Below, piece after piece: positions 9,062-17,384 of a DNA stretch of 64,000 nucleotides. The stretch lies in the NCBI GenBank assembly GCA_024403275.1, contig JAKSSD010000002.1:103332-167331 (forward strand), written 5' to 3'. The first letter of the stretch is position 1. The number at the start of each line of letters is the position of its first letter. Below the pieces are notes generated by a model that was given only the letters and a program-made list of their open reading frames with translations, was not told where the DNA came from and did not search any database. Source of the stretch: Lachnospiraceae bacterium (GTDB taxonomy: Bacteria; Bacillota; Clostridia; Lachnospirales; Lachnospiraceae). The position numbers were made by a program, and so were the translations under genes.

Positions 9062-9868
9062 ATGGCAGTATTAGAGGTTGAAAATTTAGGAAAAAGCTTT
9101 GGTGGAAACCAGGTACTTAAAAATATATCATTTGAACTCGAAAAGGGAGAGGTTTTAGCAATCATTGGTTCATCAGGTGGTGGTAAGACAACCCTTTTAA
9201 GATGTCTTAATCAGTTAACAAAACCTGATTCAGGCAGTATTACTGTTAATAATGACGTAATATTTGATTCTAAAGCAGGAAAATTAAGTGATTCAGAATT
9301 AAGAAAGAAAAGATTACATTTTGGATTGGTTTTCCAGCAGTTTAATCTTTTCCCACAGTATAATGTCTTTAAAAATTTGACACTTGCAGCACGCTTGCTT
9401 GCAAAAGAGAATAATAAGGGCAAATCATTAGCTGAATTAAATGCAACATATGCAGAGATTGATAAAAAAGCAGAAGATTTACTTAAAAAAGTAGGTCTTA
9501 CTGAAAAAAAGACTGCTTATCCATGTGAATTATCAGGAGGACAGCAACAAAGAGTTGCTATTGCAAGAGCACTTATTTTAAATCCAGATATCCTTTGTTT
9601 TGATGAACCAACTTCAGCTCTCGATCCAGAACTTACAGGCGAAGTATTAAGAGTTATAGAAGGACTCAAATCTCAGGATAATACAATGATTATAGTTACT
9701 CATGAAATGGAATTTGCAAGAAGAGTAGCAAGTAAGATTATGTTTATTGCAGATGGAGTAATTGAGGAAATCGGTACTCCAGAAGAAGTATTCGAGCATC
9801 CAACAAGTGAGAAGTTAAAGAGTTTCTTTAATAAATCAGTTGAGGTTATTGCGGGTAAAGAAGAATAA
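9062..9868 (+). CDS. Amino-acid ABC transporter ATP-binding protein
   Basis: The 268-residue ABC ATPase has Walker A GSSGGGKT (residues 36-43), the Q-loop (VFQQFNLFP), signature LSGGQQQRVAIARAL, Walker B ILCFDEPTSALD and the switch His in VTHEME. The Walker A carries GGG where most relatives of the GlnQ/HisP group have GSG, a mild variation that keeps the essential K and T. An insertion of about 20 residues after the Q-loop (KENNKGKSLAELNATYAEI) is longer than in GlnQ. Energises uptake of the amino acid bound by the upstream lipoprotein. Confidence 0.93.
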   Translation: MAVLEVENLGKSFGGNQVLKNISFELEKGEVLAIIGSSGGGKTTLLRCLNQLTKPDSGSITVNNDVIFDSKAGKLSDSELRKKRLHFGLVFQQFNLFPQYNVFKNLTLAARLLAKENNKGKSLAELNATYAEIDKKAEDLLKKVGLTEKKTAYPCELSGGQQQRVAIARALILNPDILCFDEPTSALDPELTGEVLRVIEGLKSQDNTMIIVTHEMEFARRVASKIMFIADGVIEEIGTPEEVFEHPTSEKLKSFFNKSVEVIAGKEE

Positions 9869-9883
9869 TCGAGGGTGAGATAG

Positions 9884-10519
9884 TTGAAACAAAGCGAGAG
9901 AATTGAAAAGATAATTGAATTAATGGATAAGGAATATGGAACAGATTATATATGTTATCTGAATCATACCAATGCTTTTCAATTACTTATTGCGACAATT
10001 CTGTCAGCTCAGTGTACAGATGCAAGGGTTAATACAGTTACTCCTGAATTATTTGAAAAATATCCTACTCCTGAAGCCTTTAAAAATGCAAAGCTTGAAG
10101 ATGTCGAAGCAATTATTAAGCCTTTGGGATTTTATCATTCCAAGGCAACTAATATTATTGGTGCCTGTACTAAGATTTGTGATGATTTTAATGGAGAGGT
10201 GCCATCTACTCTTGAGGAGTTGATTACACTTAATGGAGTTGGAAGAAAGACAGCCAATGTAATAAGGGGAAATATTTACAAAGAACCAAGCATTGTTGTT
10301 GATACTCATGTTAAAAGAATCAGTAATAAATTAGGAATTACAAAAAAGTCAGACCCTACGGATATAGAATTTGACTTAATGAAAAAAATTCCAAAGGACC
10401 ACTGGATCCTCTGGAATATTCATTTAATCACATTAGGAAGAACTATTTGTAAGGCCCCTAATCCAAAATGTCAAGAATGCTTTCTTCGAGATTATTGCCC
10501 TCAGTGGAAATCTCATTAA
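9884..10519 (+). CDS. nth: Endonuclease III (DNA glycosylase/AP lyase)
   Basis: The 211-residue protein has the helix-hairpin-helix LNGVGRKTANVI containing the catalytic lysine, the catalytic aspartate in VVDTHVKRIS, and the C-terminal [4Fe-4S] ligands in C-x6-C-x2-C-x5-C spacing (CKAPNPKCQECFLRDYC). It removes oxidised pyrimidines and nicks the abasic site in base excision repair. The start is a TTG with GAGGGTGAGA upstream, 15 bases after the ABC ATPase. Its 3' end overlaps the convergent gene on the other strand by 62 bp. Confidence 0.95.
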   Translation: MKQSERIEKIIELMDKEYGTDYICYLNHTNAFQLLIATILSAQCTDARVNTVTPELFEKYPTPEAFKNAKLEDVEAIIKPLGFYHSKATNIIGACTKICDDFNGEVPSTLEELITLNGVGRKTANVIRGNIYKEPSIVVDTHVKRISNKLGITKKSDPTDIEFDLMKKIPKDHWILWNIHLITLGRTICKAPNPKCQECFLRDYCPQWKSH

Positions 10520-11138
10520 GAGCTTTCATGATAGGAGCTTTAGTTAATCCATTTAATAAAGAAGCGGAAGAGATAAGATAATTAATCTTGGTGAAATCCT
10601 TTTCCTCTTCATAGATTTTCGATAATAATTTATAAGTGTTAATAATATCACTTCCAGATGAAACTGCGAATTCAAGGAGAATTTTAGCAGTTTCTTTTTT
10701 GTCTAAAGAGTAGAAATAATCTCCCATTGCCTGAAGTGTACGAATCAAAAGAGTATAGTTTTGATCATACATGGATAGTTCAGGAAGATTAGCTGCCCCA
10801 TAGGTAAGCTTCAAATCTGTATTAGAAATATTTGATAAATTAACAATCTTATTATCTTTTAGATGTGAGAAAGCTAAAACTGCATCATGAAGAACTTTGT
10901 TGTCTTCTTCATTAACTTGAATAAAACTTTTGTCCTCTTTAAGGAAAGGAGCTAATACCTCATCCGGAATAACAATATAATGCAAATCATCAAGGGGCTT
11001 TTTTCTGGTTTCGTCAGCCATCGCTTCCTTTTTCCAAAATGCAGCTTCGGCCTTATCCCCCTTCTTATTGCTCTTTTTTATCTCGTACGCAAGCCATATA
11101 CAGAAGACTATAACGCTTGCAAAAAAAGGAAATATCAT
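10458..11138 (-). CDS. Membrane-anchored TPR-like protein, function unknown
   Basis: A single N-terminal membrane segment (residues 2-18) is followed by a short basic stretch and a helical cytoplasmic domain. Residues 125-205 look like paired amphipathic helices of the tetratricopeptide type (QTLQAMGDYFYSL, KILLEFAVSS, YKLLSKIYEEE), suggesting protein binding, but no canonical repeat could be scored by eye. CGAGGT precedes the ATG on the minus strand. The last 62 bases run into the 3' end of nth, so both transcripts share antisense ends and no terminator separates them. Confidence 0.65.
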   Translation of the reverse strand: MIFPFFASVIVFCIWLAYEIKKSNKKGDKAEAAFWKKEAMADETRKKPLDDLHYIVIPDEVLAPFLKEDKSFIQVNEEDNKVLHDAVLAFSHLKDNKIVNLSNISNTDLKLTYGAANLPELSMYDQNYTLLIRTLQAMGDYFYSLDKKETAKILLEFAVSSGSDIINTYKLLSKIYEEEKDFTKINYLISSASLLNGLTKAPIMKALNEISTEGNNLEESILDILD

Positions 11139-11209
11139 TTATAATTTACCTCGTGTCACGTAGACTATGGGACACATGTTTTTAGGTTATTTTTTTGAGG
11201 AAAAACATT

Positions 11210-11314
11210 ATGATGAATTTACGTACAAAAAAATCCAAAGTAATCTTGGCAATTATTGCAATAGTTCTTGTTATCGCAATGATTGTACCTTTTTTAGTAT
11301 CCGTCGCGTGGTAG
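11210..11314 (+). CDS. Small single-pass membrane peptide (34 residues)
   Basis: This short frame starts ATGATG after a GAGG ribosome binding site and codes MMNLRTKKSK followed by about 22 hydrophobic residues ending near the stop. The basic head and uninterrupted membrane segment give a clear N-in topology. It lies in the gap between the divergent TPR-like gene and the AIR-synthase-like operon. Tiny basic-plus-membrane peptides like this are conserved in some Firmicutes, but I cannot name the family. Confidence 0.5.
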   Translation: MMNLRTKKSKVILAIIAIVLVIAMIVPFLVSVAW

Positions 11315-11363
11315 AATAAGTATAAGTTAAAAACGAAAAAAAAGCAATTAACTGGTAAATGCG

Positions 11364-12335
11364 ATGATAGACGGAAAAGTAGCTGAGAATGTGTTGAAAA
11401 GAGCAGTTCTTAGCAGAATTAAAGAAATCAATAAAGATGTAATTACTGGCGCGGCTTTTGGAAAAGACTGCGCCATTTTGAATTGTAAGGAAAAGACTGG
11501 AATTGCAACGGGGACAGCGATAGGCTTAAAAAATGGCAGATATGCTATTTATAAGGCCGCAAATAACCTAGCAGCAGAAGGATTTCAGGCTAAATCATTT
11601 ACATTAAATATAATAATTCCATCAGAAAGCAAAGAATCAGAGTTAAAAAGTCTGATGGATGAGTTAGTCGACATTGCCTATTCTTTAAATGCACAGATTA
11701 TTAATGGTAACACTGAGGTAAGTAGCCAGATAAAAGAAGCGATTATTAGTGTAACAGCTATTGGTGATTTATTTTCAAATCATCAGGTCGATAAGCTTAA
11801 CATTAAGCCGGGAGATAAAATCTTAGCTACAAAATGGATAGGAATTGAAGGCTGCGCGATTATTTACAATGCAAGAAAAGAAGAATTAACAGATAGATTT
11901 GGGACTAATTTTCTTGCTAGAGTAGAAAGATATCATGAATGGGTATCTTGTGAGGAAGAAGCCAAGCTTGCAAGTCTTAATAAAGCAATAGCTATGAAGG
12001 ATGTTTCTGAAAGAGGAATATTTGCAGCATTATGGGAACTTGGAAGTGTAGCAGGGAAAGGCTTAAAGGTTAATCTTAAAGATATTCCTGTCAGACAGGA
12101 AGTAGTTGAGATTTGTAATTATTTAAATATTAATCCATATGCACTTAAGTCTCAGGGAATGATGTTAATAGTTGCAAGAGAAACAGAAGCAATTATTGAA
12201 GAACTTGATAAGGTTGAGATTCCATGTAGCATAATAGGTGAATTTACAGATAACAATGACAGAATTGTTATAAATGAAGATGAAATACGCCATCTTGATA
12301 AAATAAAACAAGATGAGATTTATAAAGTAATATAA
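11364..12335 (+). CDS. AIR synthase (PurM/HypE/SelD superfamily) related protein
   Basis: The 323-residue protein shows the two-domain ATP-grasp-unrelated PurM fold: an N-terminal half with AAFGKDCAI and a Gly/Ala-rich ATP-binding loop, then a C-terminal half beginning KPGDKILATKWIG, the conserved turn of the family, with SERGIFAALWELGS matching the H/D-x-x-x-GG-like helix region. HypE and PurM are the best-known members, but no [NiFe]-hydrogenase or purine gene is nearby and HypE's C-terminal cysteine is absent, so the reaction is unknown. It heads an operon with an Lrp regulator, an aminotransferase and TrmL, spaced 11 bp from the regulator. Confidence 0.75.
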   Translation: MIDGKVAENVLKRAVLSRIKEINKDVITGAAFGKDCAILNCKEKTGIATGTAIGLKNGRYAIYKAANNLAAEGFQAKSFTLNIIIPSESKESELKSLMDELVDIAYSLNAQIINGNTEVSSQIKEAIISVTAIGDLFSNHQVDKLNIKPGDKILATKWIGIEGCAIIYNARKEELTDRFGTNFLARVERYHEWVSCEEEAKLASLNKAIAMKDVSERGIFAALWELGSVAGKGLKVNLKDIPVRQEVVEICNYLNINPYALKSQGMMLIVARETEAIIEELDKVEIPCSIIGEFTDNNDRIVINEDEIRHLDKIKQDEIYKVI

Positions 12336-12346
12336 GGAGAAATGGT

Positions 12347-12829
12347 ATGCGTGAGAAAATTTTAAAAGCAATTGAGAAAAATTCTAGAATTGACTTGAAA
12401 GAACTGGCGATTATGCTTGGCGAAGATGAAATTAAAGTGGTAAATGAAATCGCGGCCATGGAAGCGGAAGGAATTATCTGCGGATATCATACACTTATTG
12501 ATTGGGATAAAACAGATATTGAAAAGGTTAGCGCACTTATTGAAGTAAGAGTAACTCCACAGAGGGGACAGGGATTTGATTCTATCGCAGAAAGAATCTA
12601 TAAATATCCAGAAGTAAATAGTGTTTATCTTATTTCAGGAGGTTATGACCTTCTTGTTTCACTTGAAGGAAAAACTCTTAAGGAAGTATCTAAGTTTGTA
12701 TCAGATAAGCTTTCTACACTTGATACAGTTCTTAGTACAGCAACACACTTTATTTTAAAGAAATACAAGGATCATGGTTCGATTCTTGATAAAAAAATAG
12801 TAGATGAAAGGTTAAAAATGACACCATGA
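12347..12829 (+). CDS. Lrp/AsnC-family transcriptional regulator
   Basis: An N-terminal winged helix-turn-helix (residues 1-55, SRIDLKELAIMLG) is joined to a RAM ligand-binding domain (residues 65-140, with ALIEVRV and YLISGGYDLLVSLEG). Such proteins assemble as dimers to octamers and bind amino acids to control nearby amino-acid genes. The stop codon overlaps the aminotransferase start (ATGA), so the two are translationally coupled and the aminotransferase is a likely target. The linker between wing and RAM (IDWDKTDIEKV) is normal. Confidence 0.9.
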   Translation: MREKILKAIEKNSRIDLKELAIMLGEDEIKVVNEIAAMEAEGIICGYHTLIDWDKTDIEKVSALIEVRVTPQRGQGFDSIAERIYKYPEVNSVYLISGGYDLLVSLEGKTLKEVSKFVSDKLSTLDTVLSTATHFILKKYKDHGSILDKKIVDERLKMTP

Positions 12830-13998
12830 GAAATCCGTTATCAGATAAAATAGTTGAAATTAAGCCATCTGGTATCAGAAAATTCTTCGACATTGTAAGT
12901 GAAATGAAAGATGCAATTTCTTTGGGTGTTGGAGAGCCTGATTTTGATACACCATGGCATATAAGAGATGAGGGTATTTACTCTTTGGAAAAGGGAAAAA
13001 CCTTCTATACTTCTAACGCAGGTTTGAAAGAACTTCGTCAGGAGATTTGTAATTATTATTATAGAAAACAAGGCGTTTCATACAATCCTATTACAGAAAC
13101 ATTAGTTACAGTTGGTGGTTCTGAGGGTATTGATATGTGCTTAAGAAGCATGTTAAATCCAGGAGAAGAAGTTATCATTCCTACTCCTTGTTATGTTTCA
13201 TATGAGCCTTGTACAGTAATGGCAGGAGGAGTACCTGTTATTCTTCCTCTTAAGAATGAGAATCAGTTTAGACTTACAGCAGAAGAACTTGAAAGTGCTA
13301 TTACTGATAAAACTAAGATTTTGATTCTTGCATTCCCTAACAACCCAACAGGTGCGATTATGGATAAAGAGGATCTTGAGGCAATTGCAGAAGTAATCAT
13401 AAAGCATGATATTTTTGTTCTTTCAGATGAGATTTATTCAGAACTTACATATAGTGAAAAGCCACATGTATCAATTTGTTCACTTCCAGGAATGAGAGAA
13501 AGAACAATTGTTATTAATGGTTTCTCAAAAGCATATGCTATGACAGGCTGGAGACTTGGATATGCACTTGGTCCTGCTGAGATTATTAAGCAGATGACCA
13601 AGCTTCATCAGTTTGCAATTATGTGTGCACCTACAACTAGTCAGTATGCTGCAGTTGAAGCCATTAAGAATGGTGATGAAGATGTAGCTGAAATGAGAGA
13701 AGCATATAATCAGAGAAGAAGATATCTTATGCATGAGTTTGAGGAAATGGGACTTCCATGCTTCGAACCATTTGGAGCTTTCTATGTGTTCCCTTGCATT
13801 AAGGAATTTGGAATGACTAGTGAAGAATTTGCACTTAAATTCCTTGAGGATGAGAAAGTAGCAGTTGTACCAGGTACAGCATTTGGCGACTGTGGAGAAG
13901 GATTCTTGAGAATTTCATATGCTTACTCAATTGATGATCTTAAGGTTGCTATTGGCAGACTTAAAAATTTTGTTGAGAAATTACGTGAGGCTAAATAA
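12826..13998 (+). CDS. Class I/II PLP-dependent aminotransferase
   Basis: The 390-residue fold-type I protein has the cofactor lysine in GFSKAYAMTGWRLGY, NNPTGAI (PLP-ring Asn), the Asp in SDEIYSEL and the substrate-carboxylate Arg in GFLRISYA. It resembles the aspartate/aromatic aminotransferase group (PatA-like), which moves the amino group between an amino acid and a 2-oxo acid. Which amino acid is not readable from sequence. It overlaps the Lrp-family gene by 4 bases and its TAATG stop/start couples it to trmL. Confidence 0.9.
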   Translation: MRNPLSDKIVEIKPSGIRKFFDIVSEMKDAISLGVGEPDFDTPWHIRDEGIYSLEKGKTFYTSNAGLKELRQEICNYYYRKQGVSYNPITETLVTVGGSEGIDMCLRSMLNPGEEVIIPTPCYVSYEPCTVMAGGVPVILPLKNENQFRLTAEELESAITDKTKILILAFPNNPTGAIMDKEDLEAIAEVIIKHDIFVLSDEIYSELTYSEKPHVSICSLPGMRERTIVINGFSKAYAMTGWRLGYALGPAEIIKQMTKLHQFAIMCAPTTSQYAAVEAIKNGDEDVAEMREAYNQRRRYLMHEFEEMGLPCFEPFGAFYVFPCIKEFGMTSEEFALKFLEDEKVAVVPGTAFGDCGEGFLRISYAYSIDDLKVAIGRLKNFVEKLREAK

Positions 13999-14486
13999 TG
14001 AATATTGTATTATTAGAACCAGAAATTCCATTTAATACTGGTGCTATAGGTAGAACTTGTGTTGCAACAGGAACGACTCTTCATTTGATTGAACCTTTAG
14101 GTTTTGTTTTAAATGAAAAGTCAGTCAAAAGAGCTGGTATGGATTACTGGGATAAGCTTGATTGCAGAAGATATGTTAATTATGAAGATTTCTTAGATAA
14201 GAATCCTGGAGCACGTATATTTTATGCTACAACTAAAGCGAAACATGTATATTCTGATGTTACATTTACAGATAATGATTATATTATGTTTGGAAAAGAA
14301 AGTGCAGGAATTCCAGAAGAAATTCTTGTTGAGCATCCAGATGAATGTATAAGAATTCCAATGCTTTCAGAAATCAGATCATTGAATTTATCCAATTCGG
14401 TAAGCATTGTTTTGTATGAAGCATTAAGACAGACAAACTTCAAGAGCATGGAACTTGAAGGAGAACTTCATAGATTAAAATGGTAA
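13998..14486 (+). CDS. trmL: tRNA (cytidine(34)-2'-O)-methyltransferase
   Basis: The 162-residue SPOUT methyltransferase has the three knot motifs: EPEIPFNTGAIGRTC at the start, FGKESAGIPE in the middle and IPMLSEIRSLNLSNSVSI at the end, which form the deep trefoil knot that binds AdoMet. TrmL methylates the ribose of the wobble base in tRNA-Leu isoacceptors. Its ATG overlaps the aminotransferase stop by one base. The length is standard. Confidence 0.93.
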   Translation: MNIVLLEPEIPFNTGAIGRTCVATGTTLHLIEPLGFVLNEKSVKRAGMDYWDKLDCRRYVNYEDFLDKNPGARIFYATTKAKHVYSDVTFTDNDYIMFGKESAGIPEEILVEHPDECIRIPMLSEIRSLNLSNSVSIVLYEALRQTNFKSMELEGELHRLKW

Positions 14487-14490
14487 AAAA

Positions 14491-14514
14491 AGAGGACTGA
14501 TTAATCAGTCCTCT
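14491..14514. terminator. Bidirectional terminator shared by convergent genes
   Basis: A perfect 24-nt palindrome with half-site AGAGGACTGATT. On the plus strand it follows trmL directly and on the minus strand it contains the last codons and the stop codon of the histidine kinase gene. It is preceded by an A-run, which reads as T-run on the minus strand, and followed by TTCATTT. Confidence 0.8.
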
Positions 14515-15929
14515 TCATTTATGTCTGAAAGTGGCAATGTAAACAAGAATTCGGTTCCTTCACCCTCAGTGCTTATACAGTTAATATTTTCGCCGTGGGC
14601 TCTAATAATCTCTCTTGTGATTGAAAGGCCAAGGCCTGTACCACGTTTATCTTTACCTCTTGAAAGATCAGTTTTGTAGAATCTGTCCCAAATCTGATTA
14701 AGGCTTTCTTTAGGAATACCAATTCCCTGGTCCTTAACACTAATAAAGACTTTCTTATGTTTTTCCTTGGTTTCAATAAATATTGTTGAATCTTTGTTGC
14801 TGAATTTAATGGCATTATCCATTAAATTGTAAATAACCTGTTGGATTTTACCCATATCACCTTTAACAAAGAGATGTTCTCCAGTTAATGTAAGAGAAAT
14901 GGAGATTCGTTTCTTCTGACAAGCTCCTTCAAAGGTAGCTACCGTTTTACGAATAGCGGTATTTATGTCAAAGTCAGTTATTTCAAGCATCATACCTTCT
15001 GTATTAAGGTTGTTTAAAGTAAGAAGAGAATTAGTAAGCTTAATAAGTCTATCTGATTCATTAGTTACAATTTCAAGGTATTTGTTGTGGAGTTCTGGTG
15101 GAATTGTTCCATCAAGCATTGCTTCAGAATAACCCTTGATACTCGTAAGAGGAGATCTGAAGTCATGTGATACATTGGCTACAATCTGTTTCTGATTATC
15201 TTCAACCTTTGATAATTCATTGGCCATATAGTTAAGAGATGCAGCCAGGTAACCTAACTCATCCTCACTATCGATCTGGAATTGATAGTGAAGGTTACCA
15301 GAAGCGTATTCTTCGGTCGCTTTGGTAATCTTTCTAAGAGGACGATATACGTTACTTGTAAAGAAAATCAAAATAATAAGAGATAGAACAAACAAAATAA
15401 TCAAAAGATAATAGGATACGTTCAAAAGCATATTGGATAAATCCTGAATTTCCGTCATTTCCTTGTGAATAACTACGTAACCCTGTAATTGGAAATTAGT
15501 TAAAATTGGTGCAAAAACACTTAGGACATCATCGTCAAAGGATCCATAGAAATTACCAACAGTATAGTATCCACCAGTATTATCGACTGTACTGAAATTC
15601 TCTACAGAGGAAGGATTCATAATATCAACAGGAGTATCTGAAGATAGGACAATAAGTCCAGAAGGGTTCATAATCCAGATTGTTGCATCAAAGTAAACGC
15701 CCAGGATATCAAGCTGTTTCTTAACACGGTCGATACTGATTTCAGAATTGTAAAGGTCAGTTGCGTAAGTGTCTGCAACAATAATAGCTTCTTTATATAA
15801 CTTGTCAGCTTCTGTTTTGACTACCAGATTGGTAATGGTTCTGGAAATAAAGGTTGCCACTACAATAAATCCGAAGAAGGCAAACAGAAGATATGCAACT
15901 ATTAATTTGGTATATACGGTTTTTTTCAT
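14505..15929 (-). CDS. Membrane sensor histidine kinase
   Basis: The 474-residue kinase has two membrane segments (about 9-31 and 172-192) around an extracytoplasmic sensor of about 140 residues, a HAMP linker (195-245), a HisKA domain with phospho-acceptor H255 in NVSHDFRSPLTSI, and an ATPase domain with N-box (N368, N372), DQGIGIP (400-406) and GTGLGL (430-435). All catalytic elements are intact. It follows the HtrA-like gene by 4 bases in one operon, but no response regulator is encoded nearby, which is unusual. The layout matches PhoR/WalK-type cell-envelope sensors. Confidence 0.92.
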   Translation of the reverse strand: MKKTVYTKLIVAYLLFAFFGFIVVATFISRTITNLVVKTEADKLYKEAIIVADTYATDLYNSEISIDRVKKQLDILGVYFDATIWIMNPSGLIVLSSDTPVDIMNPSSVENFSTVDNTGGYYTVGNFYGSFDDDVLSVFAPILTNFQLQGYVVIHKEMTEIQDLSNMLLNVSYYLLIILFVLSLIILIFFTSNVYRPLRKITKATEEYASGNLHYQFQIDSEDELGYLAASLNYMANELSKVEDNQKQIVANVSHDFRSPLTSIKGYSEAMLDGTIPPELHNKYLEIVTNESDRLIKLTNSLLTLNNLNTEGMMLEITDFDINTAIRKTVATFEGACQKKRISISLTLTGEHLFVKGDMGKIQQVIYNLMDNAIKFSNKDSTIFIETKEKHKKVFISVKDQGIGIPKESLNQIWDRFYKTDLSRGKDKRGTGLGLSITREIIRAHGENINCISTEGEGTEFLFTLPLSDINEED

Positions 15930-15933
15930 TGTC

Positions 15934-17244
15934 TTACTCCGAAAGTGTTAATTTAACATCCATTTCGCTATATTCACTACCACTTGGTCTCATTATTGTG
16001 ATAACTACATCATCATCAGGGTTGTAGTTAGCGAGTTCATTTTCATATTCCAAAACATTTGTAATAACAGCATCATTAATTGCCACGATTACATCTCCTT
16101 TTCTAATGCCACTCTTCATGGCAGGAGAATCCATATAAAGATTAGTTACATAAGCACCAGTTGGAATATTGTAATACTGCTTTGCAAAGGTTGTAACATT
16201 AGTTACATAAACACCAATATGAGCGGGCTTTTTTTCATTGCAAAGATTCTCAATAATACCCTTGATTTCAGTAATACCTATAGCTGATACCTGGTTAGGA
16301 TATTCTTTAGAATTATAAGATTGATCGATAATACCGATAATCTTTCCCTTCTGACTTACTAAAACTCCATTTGAATTAGGAGAGCCATAAATGTCAGTAG
16401 TAATAAGAGAGAAGTTCTTATCAATACTATTTATTTCATTTGCAGTAGAAGTAACCATTCCGTAAGCAATAGAAGAACCATAATTATAAGGGTCTCCAGT
16501 AGCGATAATTAAATCACCGGATTTGGTGCTTACAGCAGAGTTACCAAGCTCTGCATAAGAAATGGCACTTTTAGTTGTATCATGAAGGTCATCCAAAGGG
16601 ACAGTAACAATAGCCAAATGATTATATTCATCGTTTGATTTAAGAGTAGCTTTGGCTTCCTGTGTATTAAAAAATGTGACAATTATTTCTTTGGAATTAA
16701 CAATATTTTCAGAGTTAATAAGTATAAGCAAATCGCTTCCATTGTCATTTATAATAATACCCGTTGTCTGAGTATGGTTTTCATAGGAATTTAAAAGCCA
16801 GTCAGTTCCATCCTGTACACCAGTTACTGTAACTAAAGAACGATTGGTCTCTTGAGCAATATTTCTCATTTTGTAATAGATAGTCTGAAGATCAGATACG
16901 GCTGGCTCATATGCTACAAAAGCCTCATCAATAGTACTTGTAAATGCTGGTGGTTCAAGCTGTTTGTCTACATCATGAAGCATGTCTTCCGGAAGAATTT
17001 CATCAGATGGGTCGTATAAATCAATGCTTATGTCCATTGGTTCTTCAGGGGTAGAAAACATTTTAACGATAGAATCCTGGAAAAAGAAGAAAATAACACA
17101 GGCAACAAGAGCAAAGCTTATAGCCAAGGATATGGTAAGCAGGGATTGTTTAAAGACTTTCTTCTTATTAATAGGTCGTTCTTTTATTTTTTCTTGTAAA
17201 AAGGTATAGTCATCATTTTCGTTTTTTAAATGCTGGTCGGCCAT
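15934..17244 (-). CDS. Membrane-anchored HtrA-like pseudoprotease with PDZ domain
   Basis: Residues 33-55 form a single membrane anchor with a basic cytoplasmic side; residues 130-330 have the layout of an S1C (HtrA/DegP) protease and 341-433 form a PDZ domain (IGVYVTNV, MDSPAMKSGIRKGDVIVAIN). The protease part is degenerate: the usual TNNHVV is replaced by INSENIV (near 176-182), so the catalytic His is gone; the DLAV aspartate is replaced by His (HLAI, H209); only the serine region remains (PNSNG, S291). Activity as a protease is therefore unlikely; peptide sensing through the PDZ domain is inferred. AAGGAGG precedes the ATG. The histidine kinase gene follows 4 bases later. Confidence 0.8.
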   Translation of the reverse strand: MADQHLKNENDDYTFLQEKIKERPINKKKVFKQSLLTISLAISFALVACVIFFFFQDSIVKMFSTPEEPMDISIDLYDPSDEILPEDMLHDVDKQLEPPAFTSTIDEAFVAYEPAVSDLQTIYYKMRNIAQETNRSLVTVTGVQDGTDWLLNSYENHTQTTGIIINDNGSDLLILINSENIVNSKEIIVTFFNTQEAKATLKSNDEYNHLAIVTVPLDDLHDTTKSAISYAELGNSAVSTKSGDLIIATGDPYNYGSSIAYGMVTSTANEINSIDKNFSLITTDIYGSPNSNGVLVSQKGKIIGIIDQSYNSKEYPNQVSAIGITEIKGIIENLCNEKKPAHIGVYVTNVTTFAKQYYNIPTGAYVTNLYMDSPAMKSGIRKGDVIVAINDAVITNVLEYENELANYNPDDDVVITIMRPSGSEYSEMDVKLTLSE

Positions 17245-17384
17245 GTAAACCTCCTTAAGTAAAACAAATATGGTTATATTTTAGACAAAAAACATAACAT
17301 TTACAAGTAAAGGCAGGGCTAAATAAAATAAGAAATGTGCCGAAATATAAACTACAGAAATTAAATAATCCAGGGAAAAGTCAT

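Noticed and set aside
11147-11176. Operator-like inverted repeat GTGTC...GGACAC
   Set aside because: Only five pairs match, and it is no better than chance in AT-rich spacer sequence.
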